Positions 1 through 8,371 are shown, numbered from the stretch's first letter. The stretch is DNA of 64,000 bases from Rhodocyclaceae bacterium (GCA_016791115.1 JAEUNL010000035.1:1-64000); one strand, 5' to 3'. Notes: generated by a model not told the origin, from the sequence alone. Numbers and translations: made by a program.

Positions 1-140
1 TACTGATCGTGACGCCGAACGGCCAGGTCATCGGCCTGATCCGCAAGACCGACGACAGCAGCGAAGCCGAGCCGATCGTGACTTCGGTGTCCGGGGGCGA
101 CATTCGCCGGATATCCTGGCGCGAACTGAACTATCGCTGA
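1..140 (+). CDS. C-terminal fragment of an unidentified protein (possibly PilY1-like)
   Basis: Only the last 45 codons are in the window; the start lies upstream. The visible tail runs in frame to a TGA at 138-140 and ends RRISWRELNYR. A closing SWRE-type tail is reminiscent of the C-termini of PilY1/PilC type IV pilus tip proteins, but this is memory-based and the fragment is too short for a firm call. A strong hairpin follows 17 bases after the stop, so this gene is the last of its transcript. Confidence 0.35.
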   Translation, partial: LIVTPNGQVIGLIRKTDDSSEAEPIVTSVSGGDIRRISWRELNYR

Positions 141-157
141 GTCCGGAGACGATCGCC

Positions 158-196
158 GGAAACGAGAAAGGCGCCGTGGGCGCCTTTCTCGTTTCC
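158..196. terminator. Perfect 18-bp stem hairpin, bidirectional terminator
   Basis: ggaaacgagaaaggcgcc (158-175), a 3-base loop (gtg) and its exact reverse complement (179-196). It sits between two convergent genes, the fragment ending at 140 and the PEP-CTERM gene whose stop is at 213, so it probably ends both transcripts. There is no long T tract beyond the cttt/gttt bases inside the stem. Confidence 0.75.
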
Positions 197-212
197 AGAA
201 CCCGCTACAAGC

Positions 213-1307
213 TCATCGCGCCATGCGCCTGCGCACGGCCAGCCCGAAGAGACCGATACCGAGGAGCGCCAGCACGCCCGGCTCGGGCACCGGATTTCCG
301 TTTCCGTTATCGACGACGTTGGCAAACACCGTCAGCTCCAACTCGTAGCTGCCGCGGCTGGAGGCGAACCCCACATCTTCATCCGACAGCAAGAGCGAGA
401 ACAGCATCTCGTGGCTGCCGAGCTCGTCCGCCCTGAAGCTCGCCTTGACATTCCGGCCTGTGCCCTGCGCGAGCCCCTCGAACAATTCGAGGTCCGTCAT
501 CGACAGCCCGGAACCGCTCTTGGGTTTGAATCCATCCAGATCCAGTCCCGCTCCGCCGAGCAAACCAAGGTTGAAGATGTTCAGATCGAGCGTAAATAAG
601 TCGCCGAGCTCGACCTCGATGTTCCCTGACACAGGGAGCCGCCAAGTCGTCGTGGTCTGGCCTCCTTCGAAGGAGGCGATCGCATGAGGAACGTAGCTGT
701 AAGCGAGCGTATGGGTGAACGATCCCGCCGCGTCGGCCGTCTGGGAGTTGAGGAATGAGGTCAAAGAGTCGGCCGAACCCGGCGCCGTCGAACTCAGGTC
801 GGCAACAAGCTCGTACGAAGCCGCGCTGTTTCCGGGCGGCTGCCCGGCTTTCGCGACGAAGGCGTCTCCGGCCGCATCACCCGAGGCGATGGTTCGAGAA
901 AGAGTATCGAAATTGCTCAGCGACGGCGTCGGCGTGCTCACCGAACCGATGACCTGGCGATCGAACAGGGACTCGCCGAAGGACGTCCAGCTGACGCGCA
1001 CCGCACTCGTCCCCGTCGCGCCACCCGTGACTTGCTGCGAGAGCAGCAAGTTCGAAGCGGAGACCGATGCGGTAATCGAGGTCAGCACGCCCGTCGATGC
1101 ATCGAACTGCTGGAACGAATTCGGGCCGACCGAGCCGCTGGTCGTTATTGCCGTGCTAACCGCGCCGTCCATCACGGACGAGTCGGTCACTGCATAACTT
1201 CTCTCAGCGATATCGTACGTCCGCACGGAAATCATCGGTGCGGCTTGGACAGCCGACATGCCGATCATGGAAAGCACCAGCGCCATCAGGCGGGGTTGAG
1301 GATTCAT
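213..1307 (-). CDS. PEP-CTERM sorting domain-containing exported protein
   Basis: 364 residues. The N-terminus MNPQPRLMALVLSMIGMSAV is a signal peptide with probable cleavage after VQA. The C-terminus has the full PEP-CTERM tripartite signal: the VPEP motif, a hydrophobic stretch (LALLGIGLFGLAV) and an Arg-rich end (RRRMAR). In this family the tail is cut by an EpsH-type exosortase and the protein is surface-associated, often with exopolysaccharide. The middle is rich in Ser, Thr and Gly with no catalytic motif I recognise. A GGGAG ribosome-binding site lies about 8 bases before the ATG. No exosortase gene is in this window, so it must be elsewhere if the signal is functional. Confidence 0.85.
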   Translation of the reverse strand: MNPQPRLMALVLSMIGMSAVQAAPMISVRTYDIAERSYAVTDSSVMDGAVSTAITTSGSVGPNSFQQFDASTGVLTSITASVSASNLLLSQQVTGGATGTSAVRVSWTSFGESLFDRQVIGSVSTPTPSLSNFDTLSRTIASGDAAGDAFVAKAGQPPGNSAASYELVADLSSTAPGSADSLTSFLNSQTADAAGSFTHTLAYSYVPHAIASFEGGQTTTTWRLPVSGNIEVELGDLFTLDLNIFNLGLLGGAGLDLDGFKPKSGSGLSMTDLELFEGLAQGTGRNVKASFRADELGSHEMLFSLLLSDEDVGFASSRGSYELELTVFANVVDNGNGNPVPEPGVLALLGIGLFGLAVRRRMAR

Positions 1308-1560
1308 GTGGTTCTCCCGTTCTATTTGAGCAAGCGGGTATTACATGCTTGCCGACGAGCGTTACCAGCAAAAATCAAGCCAGAAGAAATTTTGCTTAAT
1401 AATCCGTGACTTAAATTATTACCCCCCCCCGAACCCTGGGTAACTGTAAAAAAAACCGACGCAAAGCGAAATCGAGGCCTCATCGATGCCCCAAAATGGG
1501 GTCCAGCCAATGGCTGCGAGACGCATGGGTGGTTTTCGTGGTTCGGGCCCGACGACCTGC
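1308..1560. repeat. Upstream region of the PEP-CTERM gene with a C9 and an A8 tract
   Basis: This 253-base gap carries the probable promoter of the leftward PEP-CTERM gene. It contains nine consecutive C (1422-1430) and, shortly after, a run of eight A (about 1445-1452), with an AT-rich stretch between 1370 and 1420 that is unusual for this high-GC genome. I see no gene in it. The homopolymers are potential slippage sites. Confidence 0.5.
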
Positions 1561-1758
1561 TCAAGCCCAGGTGTCGACGATGCCGCCCGCCGTGCTGCCG
1601 ACCGCCGCAGCGGGGGGCCGGGGAATCGCCTGCAGCAGTTGCATCGCGCTCTCGCCCTGGAGGTCGAGCGCCTTGCGCAGGACTTCGACCGAGGCTTCCT
1701 GCTGGACCTGCGCGAGCGCATTGTTCGAGGCCAGCGCGGCGATTGCGGTTGCTTCCAT
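1561..1758 (-). CDS. YjfB-like putative motility protein
   Basis: 65 residues, beginning MEATAIAALASNNALAQVQQ and ending GGIVDTWA. Length, the helical N-terminus with an alternating Ala/Asn/Gln pattern and the LRKALDLQGESAMQLLQAIP segment match the small YjfB-type putative motility family (Pfam YjfB_motility), whose biochemical role is not established. An AGGAG ribosome-binding site is 7 bases before this ATG; longer upstream starts in the same frame have none and run into repeat DNA. A sigma-28-like promoter about 50 bases upstream supports co-regulation with flagellar genes although the fli cluster is 36 kb away. Confidence 0.75.
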   Translation of the reverse strand: MEATAIAALASNNALAQVQQEASVEVLRKALDLQGESAMQLLQAIPRPPAAAVGSTAGGIVDTWA

Positions 1759-1806
1759 GAATTGTTCTCCTGTCGAGCCGGGGCGAGGGCGGTGATGTCG
1801 AAGAGC

Positions 1807-1833
1807 ATATCGGCAGGGAGCGGAGGAGCTTGA
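1807..1833 (-). promoter_or_regulatory. Sigma-28 (FliA) type promoter of the YjfB-like gene
   Basis: Read on the minus strand: TCAAGCTC, 11 bases, GCCGATAT. The consensus is TAAAGTTT-N11-GCCGATAA, so the -10 matches 7 of 8 and the -35 5 of 8 with exact spacing. Predicted transcription start is about 40 bases before the ATG. Confidence 0.6.
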
Positions 1834-2005
1834 GCCGCACCGGCGGCAGCGGGTGACGGACCGCCCGCATCGCGACTTGCGCCGCTCCTGCAGCGCGTGC
1901 AGGTGTCGGAAATACGCGAACGCAGCGCGCTCGGCATGCGTGAGGACCGCCCCACCCGCGCGGGAAACAACGGCCGAACCCCAGCCGAACCGCGTCCGAA
2001 ATCGC

Positions 2006-2081
2006 GCTGCTTCGCGTGGGAGCGACGCAAGTCGCGATTCCCCGCTGCTTCTCGTGGGAGCGACGCAAGTCGCGATTCCCC
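2006..2081. repeat. Two tandem 38-bp REP-like units (plus a partial inverted copy at 1869-1888)
   Basis: Unit 1 is 2006-2043 and unit 2 is 2044-2081. They differ by one base (c/t at unit position 9). Each contains the palindrome gcgacgcaagtcgc, able to fold as a 5-bp stem with a gcaa loop, preceded by gtggga. An inverted, slightly diverged part of the unit lies at 1869-1888. Arrangement and palindromic core resemble repetitive extragenic palindromic elements. Confidence 0.75.
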
Positions 2082-2142
2082 GCCCGGAACATCGCCTCGT
2101 CGCCGTCAACCCGACTCCCCCACAACCCAACCCCCGAACGCA

Positions 2143-2168
2143 CGACGGGCGCCTCGCGGCGCCCGTCG
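2143..2168 (-). terminator. Hairpin downstream of yajQ
   Basis: cgacgggcgcc / ggcgcccgtcg, an 11-bp perfect stem with a 4-base loop, starting 22 bases after the yajQ stop. There is no clear T run on the minus strand, so it may be a weak terminator or an mRNA 3' stabiliser. Confidence 0.55.
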
Positions 2169-2190
2169 GATTCCTGCCCCGGCGTTCCGC

Positions 2191-2676
2191 TCAGTCGCGG
2201 AAGTTGCCGTACTGCAGCGGAAAATCGGTGATCTGCTTCTTGACCAGCGCGATCGCCTCCTGCAATACGTCGCGCTTGGCGCCGGAGACGCGCACCGCGT
2301 CGCCCTGGATCGCAGCCTGCACCTTCATCTTGCTGTCCTTCAAGAGCTTGACGATCTTCTTGGCCAGTTCCTGCTCCACGCCGACCCGCACCTTGACCTC
2401 CTGCTTGACCTTGTTGCCGGAGATCTTCTGCACGTCGCCGTAGTCGAGACATCGGACGTCGACGTTCTTCTTGGTCATCTCGGGCAGCAGGATGGTCTTG
2501 ATCTGCTCGAGCTGGAAGTCGCTGTCGCCGTAGAGGGTCAGCAGCTTCTCGGCGAGCTCGATCTTGGCGCTCGTGCCCTTGAAGTCGTGACGGCCGTCGA
2601 CCTTGCGGTTGGCCTGCTCGACCGCGTTGCGCAGCGCGGGCTGGTCGACCTCGGACAGGATGTCGAAAGACGGCAT
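2191..2676 (-). CDS. yajQ: YajQ family c-di-GMP/nucleotide-binding protein
   Basis: 161 residues starting [20 protein letters not shown], the conserved opening of the family, with the characteristic VDGRHDFKG segment and the C-terminal [10 protein letters not shown]. YajQ proteins are small cytosolic two-domain proteins; members in Xanthomonas and Pseudomonas bind cyclic di-GMP and act with transcription factors. Full length, no defects. It heads a short minus-strand series but is followed only by a hairpin, so it is the last gene of the transcript that includes ppnP. Confidence 0.93.
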   Translation of the reverse strand: MPSFDILSEVDQPALRNAVEQANRKVDGRHDFKGTSAKIELAEKLLTLYGDSDFQLEQIKTILLPEMTKKNVDVRCLDYGDVQKISGNKVKQEVKVRVGVEQELAKKIVKLLKDSKMKVQAAIQGDAVRVSGAKRDVLQEAIALVKKQITDFPLQYGNFRD

Positions 2677-2691
2677 GCTCCCCTCCCCCGC

Positions 2692-3015
2692 TCAGCCGAA
2701 GTGGCAGATGTAGTGGTAGGGCTCGCCCGCCACCTCGATGTCGAAGCTGGAGTCGCCCGGCACGTCGAAGGATTCGCCGGCGCCGTAGGTCTTCCAGTCC
2801 GCCTGGCCTTTCAGGCGGACGCGGCAGGAGCCGGCCACGCCCTCCATGATCTCGGGCGCGCCGGTGTTGAAGGTGAGCGAGGCCGGCAGGATGACCCCCA
2901 CGGATTTCTTCGTGCCGTCCGCGAACTGCACGCTATGGCTGACGCACTTGCCGTCGAAATAGACGTTGGCCTGGGTGGTGACGGCGACGCCGTCGAGCTT
3001 GGCGGTAATGCCCAT
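2692..3015 (-). CDS. ppnP: Pyrimidine/purine nucleoside phosphorylase PpnP
   Basis: 107 residues (DUF1255, cupin-like). It starts [20 protein letters not shown] and ends [11 protein letters not shown], the signature C-terminus of the family. The enzyme cleaves a broad range of nucleosides with phosphate to free base and ribose-1-phosphate. The start is fixed by AAGGAAA about 8 bases upstream; a longer in-frame extension would overrun the DUF2788 gene and argG. Spacing to yajQ is 15 bases, so co-transcription is likely. Confidence 0.92.
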   Translation of the reverse strand: MGITAKLDGVAVTTQANVYFDGKCVSHSVQFADGTKKSVGVILPASLTFNTGAPEIMEGVAGSCRVRLKGQADWKTYGAGESFDVPGDSSFDIEVAGEPYHYICHFG

Positions 3016-3029
3016 CGCTTGTGTTTTCC

Positions 3030-3260
3030 TTATTCGATGCCGAGCAGCTTCTGGATGATGCCCTTGGCGATGAAGCCGACGAAGCCCACGCCCAGGCCTA
3101 GGAACAGCCACATCATGCCGTAGCGGCCGGCCTTGGATTCCTTGCCCAGGTTCCAGATGATGAAGACCATGAACAGGATCAGGCCGGTCAAGCCGAGTTT
3201 GAGGGCGAGGTCCTCGAACTCGACGAAGCTGAGTCCGAGGATGTAGTCGTCGTTGGCCAT
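3030..3260 (-). CDS. DUF2788 small membrane protein
   Basis: 76 residues with two hydrophobic segments (about 22-38 and 49-68) separated by a charged [12 protein letters not shown] turn. The sequence fits the DUF2788 family, which is common in Betaproteobacteria and has no assigned function. It lies 14 bases upstream of ppnP and 21 bases downstream of argG on the same strand, suggesting a shared transcript. Confidence 0.8.
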   Translation of the reverse strand: MANDDYILGLSFVEFEDLALKLGLTGLILFMVFIIWNLGKESKAGRYGMMWLFLGLGVGFVGFIAKGIIQKLLGIE

Positions 3261-3281
3261 CGCAAGGGATCCGTTGCGGGT

Positions 3282-4511
3282 TTAGCCGCGCTTGGCCTTG
3301 GCGTTGGCCGCGATGCGCATGCGCAGCGCGTTCAGGCGGATGAAGCCGTGCGCGTCCTTCTGGTTGTATGCGCCCTGGTCGTCCTCGAAGGTGGCGATCG
3401 TCGGGTCGAACAGCGAGTCGGTCTTCGAGTCGCGGCCGGTGACGATGACGTTGCCCTTGTAGAGCTTGAGGCGTACCCAGCCGTTGACGGTCTGCTGGGT
3501 GTGGTCGATGAGCGCCTGGATCGCGCGGCGCTCGGGGCTCCACCAGTAACCGTTGTAGATCATGCTGGCGTAGCGCGGCATGAGGTCGTCCTTGAGGTGG
3601 GCGACTTCGCGGTCGAGCGTGATCGATTCGATGGCGCGGTGGGCGCGCAGCAGGATGGTGCCCCCCGGGGTCTCGTAGCAGCCGCGGCTCTTCATGCCGA
3701 CGTAGCGGTTCTCCACCAGGTCGAGGCGGCCGATGCCGTGCTTGCCGCCGAGCTCGTTGAGCCTGGCGAGCAGCTCGTGCGCCTTCATGCGCTTGCCGTC
3801 GATCGCGACCAGATCGCCCTGTTCGAACTCGAGGTCGATGTACTCGGCGGCGTCGGGCGCGGCCTCCGGCGACACCGTCCAGCGCCACATCGACTCCTCG
3901 GCCTCGGCGGCGGGGTTCTCGAGGTGGCGGCCCTCGAAGGAGATGTGCAGCAGGTTGGCGTCCATCGAGTAGGGCGAGCCGCCCTGCTTGTGCTTCATCT
4001 CGATGGGGATGCCGTGCTGCTCGGCGTAGGCGAGCAGCTTCTCGCGCGACAGCAGGTCCCATTCGCGCCACGGCGCGATGACCTTCACGCCCGGCATCAG
4101 CGCGTAGTAGCCGAGCTCGAAGCGGACCTGGTCGTTGCCCTTGCCGGTCGCGCCGTGCGACACGGCCTCGGCGCCGGTGGCGCGGGCGATCTCGATCTGG
4201 CGCTTGGCGATGAGCGGACGCGCGATCGAGGTGCCGAGCAGATATTCGCCTTCATAAATCGTGTTGGCGCGGAACATCGGGAAGACGAAGTCGCGCACGA
4301 ACTCTTCGCGCAGGTCGTCGATGAAGATCTGTTCCGGCTTGATGCCGAACTGCAGCGCCTTCTTGCGCGCGGGTTCGAGTTCCTCGCCCTGCCCCAGGTC
4401 GGCGGTGAAGGTGACGACTTCGCACTGGTAGGTGTCCTGCAGCCACTTGAGGATCACCGAGGTGTCGAGACCGCCCGAATATGCCAGTACTGCCTTCTTG
4501 ATATCGCTCAT
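3282..4511 (-). CDS. argG: Argininosuccinate synthase
   Basis: 409 residues. It joins citrulline and aspartate using ATP, the penultimate step of arginine synthesis. The N-terminal AYSGGLDTS is the ATP-pyrophosphatase P-loop (SGGxDS type), followed by [12 protein letters not shown] and GRDSKTDSL, all typical of the ArgG family. The start [13 protein letters not shown], with GGAACG upstream, is preferred over an ATG 15 bases earlier that has no ribosome-binding site. It is the downstream member of the minus-strand arginine group argD-argF-(membrane protein)-argG. Confidence 0.97.
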   Translation of the reverse strand: MSDIKKAVLAYSGGLDTSVILKWLQDTYQCEVVTFTADLGQGEELEPARKKALQFGIKPEQIFIDDLREEFVRDFVFPMFRANTIYEGEYLLGTSIARPLIAKRQIEIARATGAEAVSHGATGKGNDQVRFELGYYALMPGVKVIAPWREWDLLSREKLLAYAEQHGIPIEMKHKQGGSPYSMDANLLHISFEGRHLENPAAEAEESMWRWTVSPEAAPDAAEYIDLEFEQGDLVAIDGKRMKAHELLARLNELGGKHGIGRLDLVENRYVGMKSRGCYETPGGTILLRAHRAIESITLDREVAHLKDDLMPRYASMIYNGYWWSPERRAIQALIDHTQQTVNGWVRLKLYKGNVIVTGRDSKTDSLFDPTIATFEDDQGAYNQKDAHGFIRLNALRMRIAANAKAKRG

Positions 4512-4546
4512 CTTCGTTCCGATCAAATGTTCAGATCAATTGCCAA

Positions 4547-4894
4547 TCAATGTTCGAACAGGTCGAACGCCAGCACGAAGCTGACGCCGACCATCGCCAC
4601 CAGTCCCAACAGAAACAGCACGTCGGCGATGCGCTCGAGCCGCTCGGTGGCACGCGGCGTGCGGATCGAGGCATATGAGAGCAGCGCGCTGCCCATGAAG
4701 GTCAGGCTGTCTACTGCAATCACATCGTCCAGCCATCGCAACTTGCCCGCGCCGGGCAGCAACTGCATCAGGCTAATCACCGTCATGCACACTCCGACCA
4801 TCGTCGCCGATACGGGCAGGATGTGGTTCGACAGTGCGCTGGAGGCGCCGGCGGCTGGCTTCTCGCCGCCGGCGGATCGCGCATCGCGCCTCAC
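4547..4894 (-). CDS. Small integral membrane protein of unknown function
   Basis: About 116 residues if translation begins at the GTG overlapping the argF stop (GTGA arrangement), which implies translational coupling. The protein has three hydrophobic segments (around SATMVGVCMTVISLMQLL, SLTFMGSALLSYA, and VLFLLGLVAMVGVSFVLAF). I do not recognise a family with a known function. An internal ATG (MVGVCMTV) would shorten the N-terminus by some 30 residues, and the choice cannot be settled here. Position between argF and argG suggests co-expression with arginine synthesis, but a link to it is only inference. Confidence 0.6.
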   Translation of the reverse strand: MRRDARSAGGEKPAAGASSALSNHILPVSATMVGVCMTVISLMQLLPGAGKLRWLDDVIAVDSLTFMGSALLSYASIRTPRATERLERIADVLFLLGLVAMVGVSFVLAFDLFEH

Positions 4895-5808
4895 ACCCGT
4901 CCCAGCAGCAGGTACTCCATCAGCGCCTTCTGCACGTGCAAGCGGTTCTCCGCTTCGTCCCACACCACGCTGTGCGGGCCGTCGATGACGTCCGCCGCGA
5001 CTTCCTCGCCACGATGCGCAGGCAGGCAGTGCATGAACAGCGCGTCGGGCTGCGCGACCTTCATCATGTCGGCATCGACCTGCCAGTCGGCGAAGGCCTT
5101 GCGGCGCGCCTCGTTCTCGGCCTCGAAACCCATGCTGGTCCACACGTCGGTGGTGACCAGGTCGGCGCCGCGCGCGGCTTCCATCGGGTCGGCGAACTGC
5201 CGGAAGTGCCCGGTGCCGTGCAGGTTGACGCGCTCGGCCTCGACTTCGTAGCCCGGCGGGGTCGAAACGCGCACCTGGAAGTCGAGCACTTCGGCAGCCT
5301 GCAGCCACGTGTTGCAGACGTTGTTGGAATCGCCGATCCACGCTACCGTCTTGCCACGGATGTCGCCGCGGTGCTCGATGTAGGTGTAGATGTCGGCGAG
5401 GATCTGGCACGGATGGTATTCGTTGGTCAGGCCATTGATCACCGGCACGCGCGAGTTGGCGGCGAAGCGCTCGATGATGGTCTGCTCGAAGGTGCGGATC
5501 ATCACGATGTCGCTCATGCGCGAGATGACCTGCGCTGCGTCCTCAACCGGCTCGCCGCGCCCGAGTTGCGAATCGCGCGTATTGAGGTAGATCGCGGCAC
5601 CGCCGAGCTGGTGCATGCCGGCTTCGAATGACAGGCGCGTGCGTGTGCTCTGCTTCTCGAAGATCATGACCAGCGTGCGGTCGGACAGCGGCCAGTATTT
5701 CTGATACGACTTGAACTGCTGCTTGATCCACGCGGTGCGCGAAAAGACGTATTCGAACTCTTCGCGCGTGAAGTCGTTGAACTGCAGGAAGTGCTTGACG
5801 CCGGCCAT
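4891..5808 (-). CDS. argF: Ornithine carbamoyltransferase (anabolic)
   Basis: 305 residues. It transfers the carbamoyl group from carbamoyl phosphate to ornithine to give citrulline. The carbamoyl phosphate-binding STRTR motif, the HPCQ motif and the ornithine-loop HCLPAHRGEE are all intact. The stop is followed, with overlap, by a small membrane protein, and argD ends 3 bases upstream, so argD-argF form an operon. Confidence 0.97.
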   Translation of the reverse strand: MAGVKHFLQFNDFTREEFEYVFSRTAWIKQQFKSYQKYWPLSDRTLVMIFEKQSTRTRLSFEAGMHQLGGAAIYLNTRDSQLGRGEPVEDAAQVISRMSDIVMIRTFEQTIIERFAANSRVPVINGLTNEYHPCQILADIYTYIEHRGDIRGKTVAWIGDSNNVCNTWLQAAEVLDFQVRVSTPPGYEVEAERVNLHGTGHFRQFADPMEAARGADLVTTDVWTSMGFEAENEARRKAFADWQVDADMMKVAQPDALFMHCLPAHRGEEVAADVIDGPHSVVWDEAENRLHVQKALMEYLLLGRV

Positions 5809-5811
5809 GGC

Positions 5812-6984
5812 TTACGCGCCAAGGAAGCGCCTGATCAGCGGCGTCAGGCCATCCACCAGCAGCCGCGCATGTTCCGCGCTGAAAACCAGCGGCGGCAGCA
5901 GGCGGATCACCTTGTCGTGCGTCACGTTGATCAGCAATCCGGCATCGAGCGCCTGCGTGACCAGTTCGCCGCAGGGGCGGTCGAGTTCGATGCCGACCAT
6001 CAGGCCAACGCCGCGGATGTCGGCAACGCCCGCCACGCCTGCAAGCGATGCGCGGAAACCGCCGCGTATCGTCTCGCCGATCTGCGCGGCATTCGCCATC
6101 AGACGGTCTTCCTCGATGGTGCGGATGGTGGTGAGGCCGGCCGTGCAGGCGAACGGATTGCCGCCGAAGGTCGAACCGTGGTTGCCCGGCTTGAAGGTGC
6201 CGGCAGCCTTGCCACCTGCAAGGCAGGCACCGATCGGCACGCCGGAACCGAGGCCCTTGGCCAGCGTCAGCACGTCGACGTGGATGCCGGCATGCTGGTG
6301 GCCGAACCACTTGCCGGTGCGCCCCATGCCGCACTGGACGGCATCGAAGACCAACAGCCAGTCGCGCTCGTCGCAGATGCGGCGCAGCGCGCGCAGGTAG
6401 TCATGATCGGCGATATTGATGCCGCCCTCGCCCTGAATCGATTCCAGCATGACGGCAACGACGTTCTGGTTGTGCGCGGCGAGTTGCTCGACGGCAGCGA
6501 AATCATTGTAGGGCACCCGCACGAAGCCGCTCACCAGCGGCTCGAAGCCTGCCTGGACCTTGCGGCTGCCGGTGGCGGACAGCGTGGCCAGCGTGCGACC
6601 GTGGAAGGCCTTTTCCATGACCACGATCGCCGGTTGGTCGATGCCCTTGCCGTGGCCATAGAGTCGCGCCAGTTTGATCGCCGCCTCGTTGGCTTCGCAG
6701 CCGGAGTTGCAGAAGAACACTTCGTCCAGCCCCGAGATCTCGGCCAGCTTGTCGGACAAGGCTTCCTGCTGCGGAACCCGATAGAGGTTGGAGGTGTGGA
6801 TCAGTCGCCCCGCCTGGTGCGACAGCGCCTGCACCAGCTTGGGATGGGCATGGCCCAAGGTGTTGACCGCAATGCCGGCAAGCGCGTCCAGGTAGCGCTT
6901 TCCATCGACGTCGTAGAGCCACACGCCCTCGCCATGGGTGAAGGCGACGGGCAGACGGTTGTAGGTGTTCATCAGGTGGGGCAT
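5812..6984 (-). CDS. argD: Acetylornithine/succinyldiaminopimelate aminotransferase
   Basis: 390 residues, class III PLP-dependent aminotransferase. It starts MPHLMNTYNRLPVAFTHGEG, the standard opening. It contains FCNSGCEANEAAIKLAR for cofactor binding and the Lys of LTLAKGLGSGVP that forms the Schiff base with PLP. GGGAG upstream of this ATG selects it; a further 79 in-frame codons are in the hairpin-rich leader. It converts N-acetylglutamate semialdehyde to acetylornithine and precedes argF by 3 bases. Confidence 0.95.
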   Translation of the reverse strand: MPHLMNTYNRLPVAFTHGEGVWLYDVDGKRYLDALAGIAVNTLGHAHPKLVQALSHQAGRLIHTSNLYRVPQQEALSDKLAEISGLDEVFFCNSGCEANEAAIKLARLYGHGKGIDQPAIVVMEKAFHGRTLATLSATGSRKVQAGFEPLVSGFVRVPYNDFAAVEQLAAHNQNVVAVMLESIQGEGGINIADHDYLRALRRICDERDWLLVFDAVQCGMGRTGKWFGHQHAGIHVDVLTLAKGLGSGVPIGACLAGGKAAGTFKPGNHGSTFGGNPFACTAGLTTIRTIEEDRLMANAAQIGETIRGGFRASLAGVAGVADIRGVGLMVGIELDRPCGELVTQALDAGLLINVTHDKVIRLLPPLVFSAEHARLLVDGLTPLIRRFLGA

Positions 6985-7038
6985 GAGCCTCGCTCCCGCT
7001 GGCGCGGACCGAAAATCCCGACGCCATAAAATGCCAAT

Positions 7039-7085
7039 GGCGGCTTGCGCCGCCCTAGAAAACGACACGGCGGCTCGCGCCGCCG
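7039..7085 (-). promoter_or_regulatory. Two tandem GC hairpins in the argD leader
   Basis: ggcggc-ttgc-gccgcc (7039-7054) and cggcggc-tcgc-gccgccg (7068-7085) lie 55-101 bases before the argD start. Read on the minus strand the first-transcribed hairpin (7085-7068) is followed by gtgtcgttttc and the second by attggcatttta, i.e. T-containing tails. They could be an attenuator of argD or simply dispersed palindromes. Confidence 0.4.
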
Positions 7086-7201
7086 TTGTTTGTGTGAATC
7101 GCGATATTAAGTCAAAACCCTTTGCTTGTGTATAGTTTGAAACGATCCGGTCGCCCGGCCCAGCCGGTACCCGGAGCACGGACAACGGGGCGGCAACCAG
7201 C

Positions 7202-7969
7202 ATGCGAATTGCAGTATTCAATCAGAAAGGTGGCGTCGGCAAGACGACCACCACGCTCAATCTGGCTGCCGGACTGGCGCTGCGCTATCACCCGATACGC
7301 CTGATCGATCTCGATCCGCAGGCCCATCTTTCAGCGATCCACGGTTCGCCGCCTTCCGACTGGCGACAGTCGATTTACGCGCACTATCCCGAAGGTACAC
7401 CTCTCGGCGATCTCGAGGTCGACTGGGAAGGGCTCGGACGCCTGATTCCATCGCATTCAGAACTGATGAAGGTCGACTCGGCATTCGGGAAAGGCCCCGA
7501 GGTGCTGGAAAAGCTCAACCGCGGCCTGCGCGAGCTGGATCGCACGCTGCCTCGGCGCGCGACGCTGATCGATTGCTGCCCGTATCTCGGCGTACTGTCG
7601 CTCAATGCGATCTTTGCAGCCGATGGCTTGATCGTTCCGGTCAGTTCGGACTATCTGTCGATGCGTGGCGCCGAACAGGTGGAACGAACACTAAAATCGC
7701 TGGAAAGGGTGCTGCTCCGGCGGGTCGAACGACGTTACCTGCTGACGCGCTTCGATCGGCGCCGCAGGATGAGCTTCGACGTCGAGGCGCGCATGCGCGA
7801 ACGCTTCGGTCGAGACGTATGCGAAACGACGATCGCCGAAAACGTTGCGGTTGCCGAAAGCCCGGCCATGAATCGCGATATCTTTGCGCACGACGCGAAG
7901 AGTCGCGGCGCGGAGGACTATGCAGCGCTGATCGAGGAACTTGCGGCGACGCGCTTCCTGCGGTTTTGA
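7202..7969 (+). CDS. ParA family ATPase (orphan)
   Basis: 255 residues. The deviant Walker A motif KGGVGKTTTT near the N-terminus and LIDLDPQAHLS (Walker A') are intact, and the protein is compact without an N-terminal DNA-binding extension, as in small chromosomal ParA/Soj/MipZ-like proteins. These ATPases position cargo such as chromosomes, plasmids, chemotaxis clusters or other complexes. No ParB or cargo gene is adjacent: the next gene is a 72-residue unknown on the opposite strand, so the partner is not evident. The promoter must lie in the gap shared with argD. Confidence 0.85.
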   Translation: MRIAVFNQKGGVGKTTTTLNLAAGLALRYHPIRLIDLDPQAHLSAIHGSPPSDWRQSIYAHYPEGTPLGDLEVDWEGLGRLIPSHSELMKVDSAFGKGPEVLEKLNRGLRELDRTLPRRATLIDCCPYLGVLSLNAIFAADGLIVPVSSDYLSMRGAEQVERTLKSLERVLLRRVERRYLLTRFDRRRRMSFDVEARMRERFGRDVCETTIAENVAVAESPAMNRDIFAHDAKSRGAEDYAALIEELAATRFLRF

Positions 7970-7978
7970 GAGGTGGAA

Positions 7979-8197
7979 TCAGCCGTATCGGCGGTCGGCA
8001 CCGCCGAACACCTGGCCCGCGTCGGCATCGACGACCGCGCAGCCATAGTTTTCCAGGATCACGCAATCGCGATAGAGCTGCTGGACCTTGCGTGCCGCCT
8101 CGCCCGCGTCGCGACCGGGGATCTGGAGGTTGTCGACGATCAGACCCGCGCGGGTTCGAATGCGGAAGCCGAACTTGCGGGTGACATTGGGCTGCAT
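7979..8197 (-). CDS. Hypothetical 72-residue protein
   Basis: Begins MQPNVTRKFGFRIRTRAGLI and has no signal peptide or membrane segment. Mixed alpha/beta composition with one Cys pair region (YRDCVILENYGCAVVDADAG). A CAGG element lies before the ATG. I do not recognise the family. It converges on parA with a 9-base gap, and no further functional inference is possible. Confidence 0.55.
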   Translation of the reverse strand: MQPNVTRKFGFRIRTRAGLIVDNLQIPGRDAGEAARKVQQLYRDCVILENYGCAVVDADAGQVFGGADRRYG

Positions 8198-8371
8198 GGA
8201 AAAACCTGAAGTTTCAATCGCCTATCGCAAGTATATTCAAGCCCACTGCGGGTCGGCAAGCTATTTCATTCAGCTTAAAGGGTTTTTTTACAATCATTGG
8301 CCGAAAACCTGTTCGGTGCCGGCAATCGCCGAACGGCGAAGAAGCACCGGACGGAAGGCAAGCGCACAAAT

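Larger units (their letters stand above)
1759..2190. other. 432-base non-coding stretch with promoter, REP-like repeats and a hairpin
   Basis: No credible gene. It holds, left to right: the promoter of the YjfB-like gene, a partial inverted repeat copy (1869-1888), two tandem 38-bp repeat units (2006-2081), and a terminator-type hairpin (2143-2168). Open frames here are by-products of high GC and repetition and lack ribosome-binding sites. Confidence 0.7.

Noticed and set aside
2692..4071. A 459-codon frame that would fuse an argG-overlapping N-terminus to PpnP
   Set aside because: The first two thirds overlap argG and the DUF2788 gene in another frame and are Arg/Pro-rich; the real PpnP start has its own ribosome-binding site at 3015.
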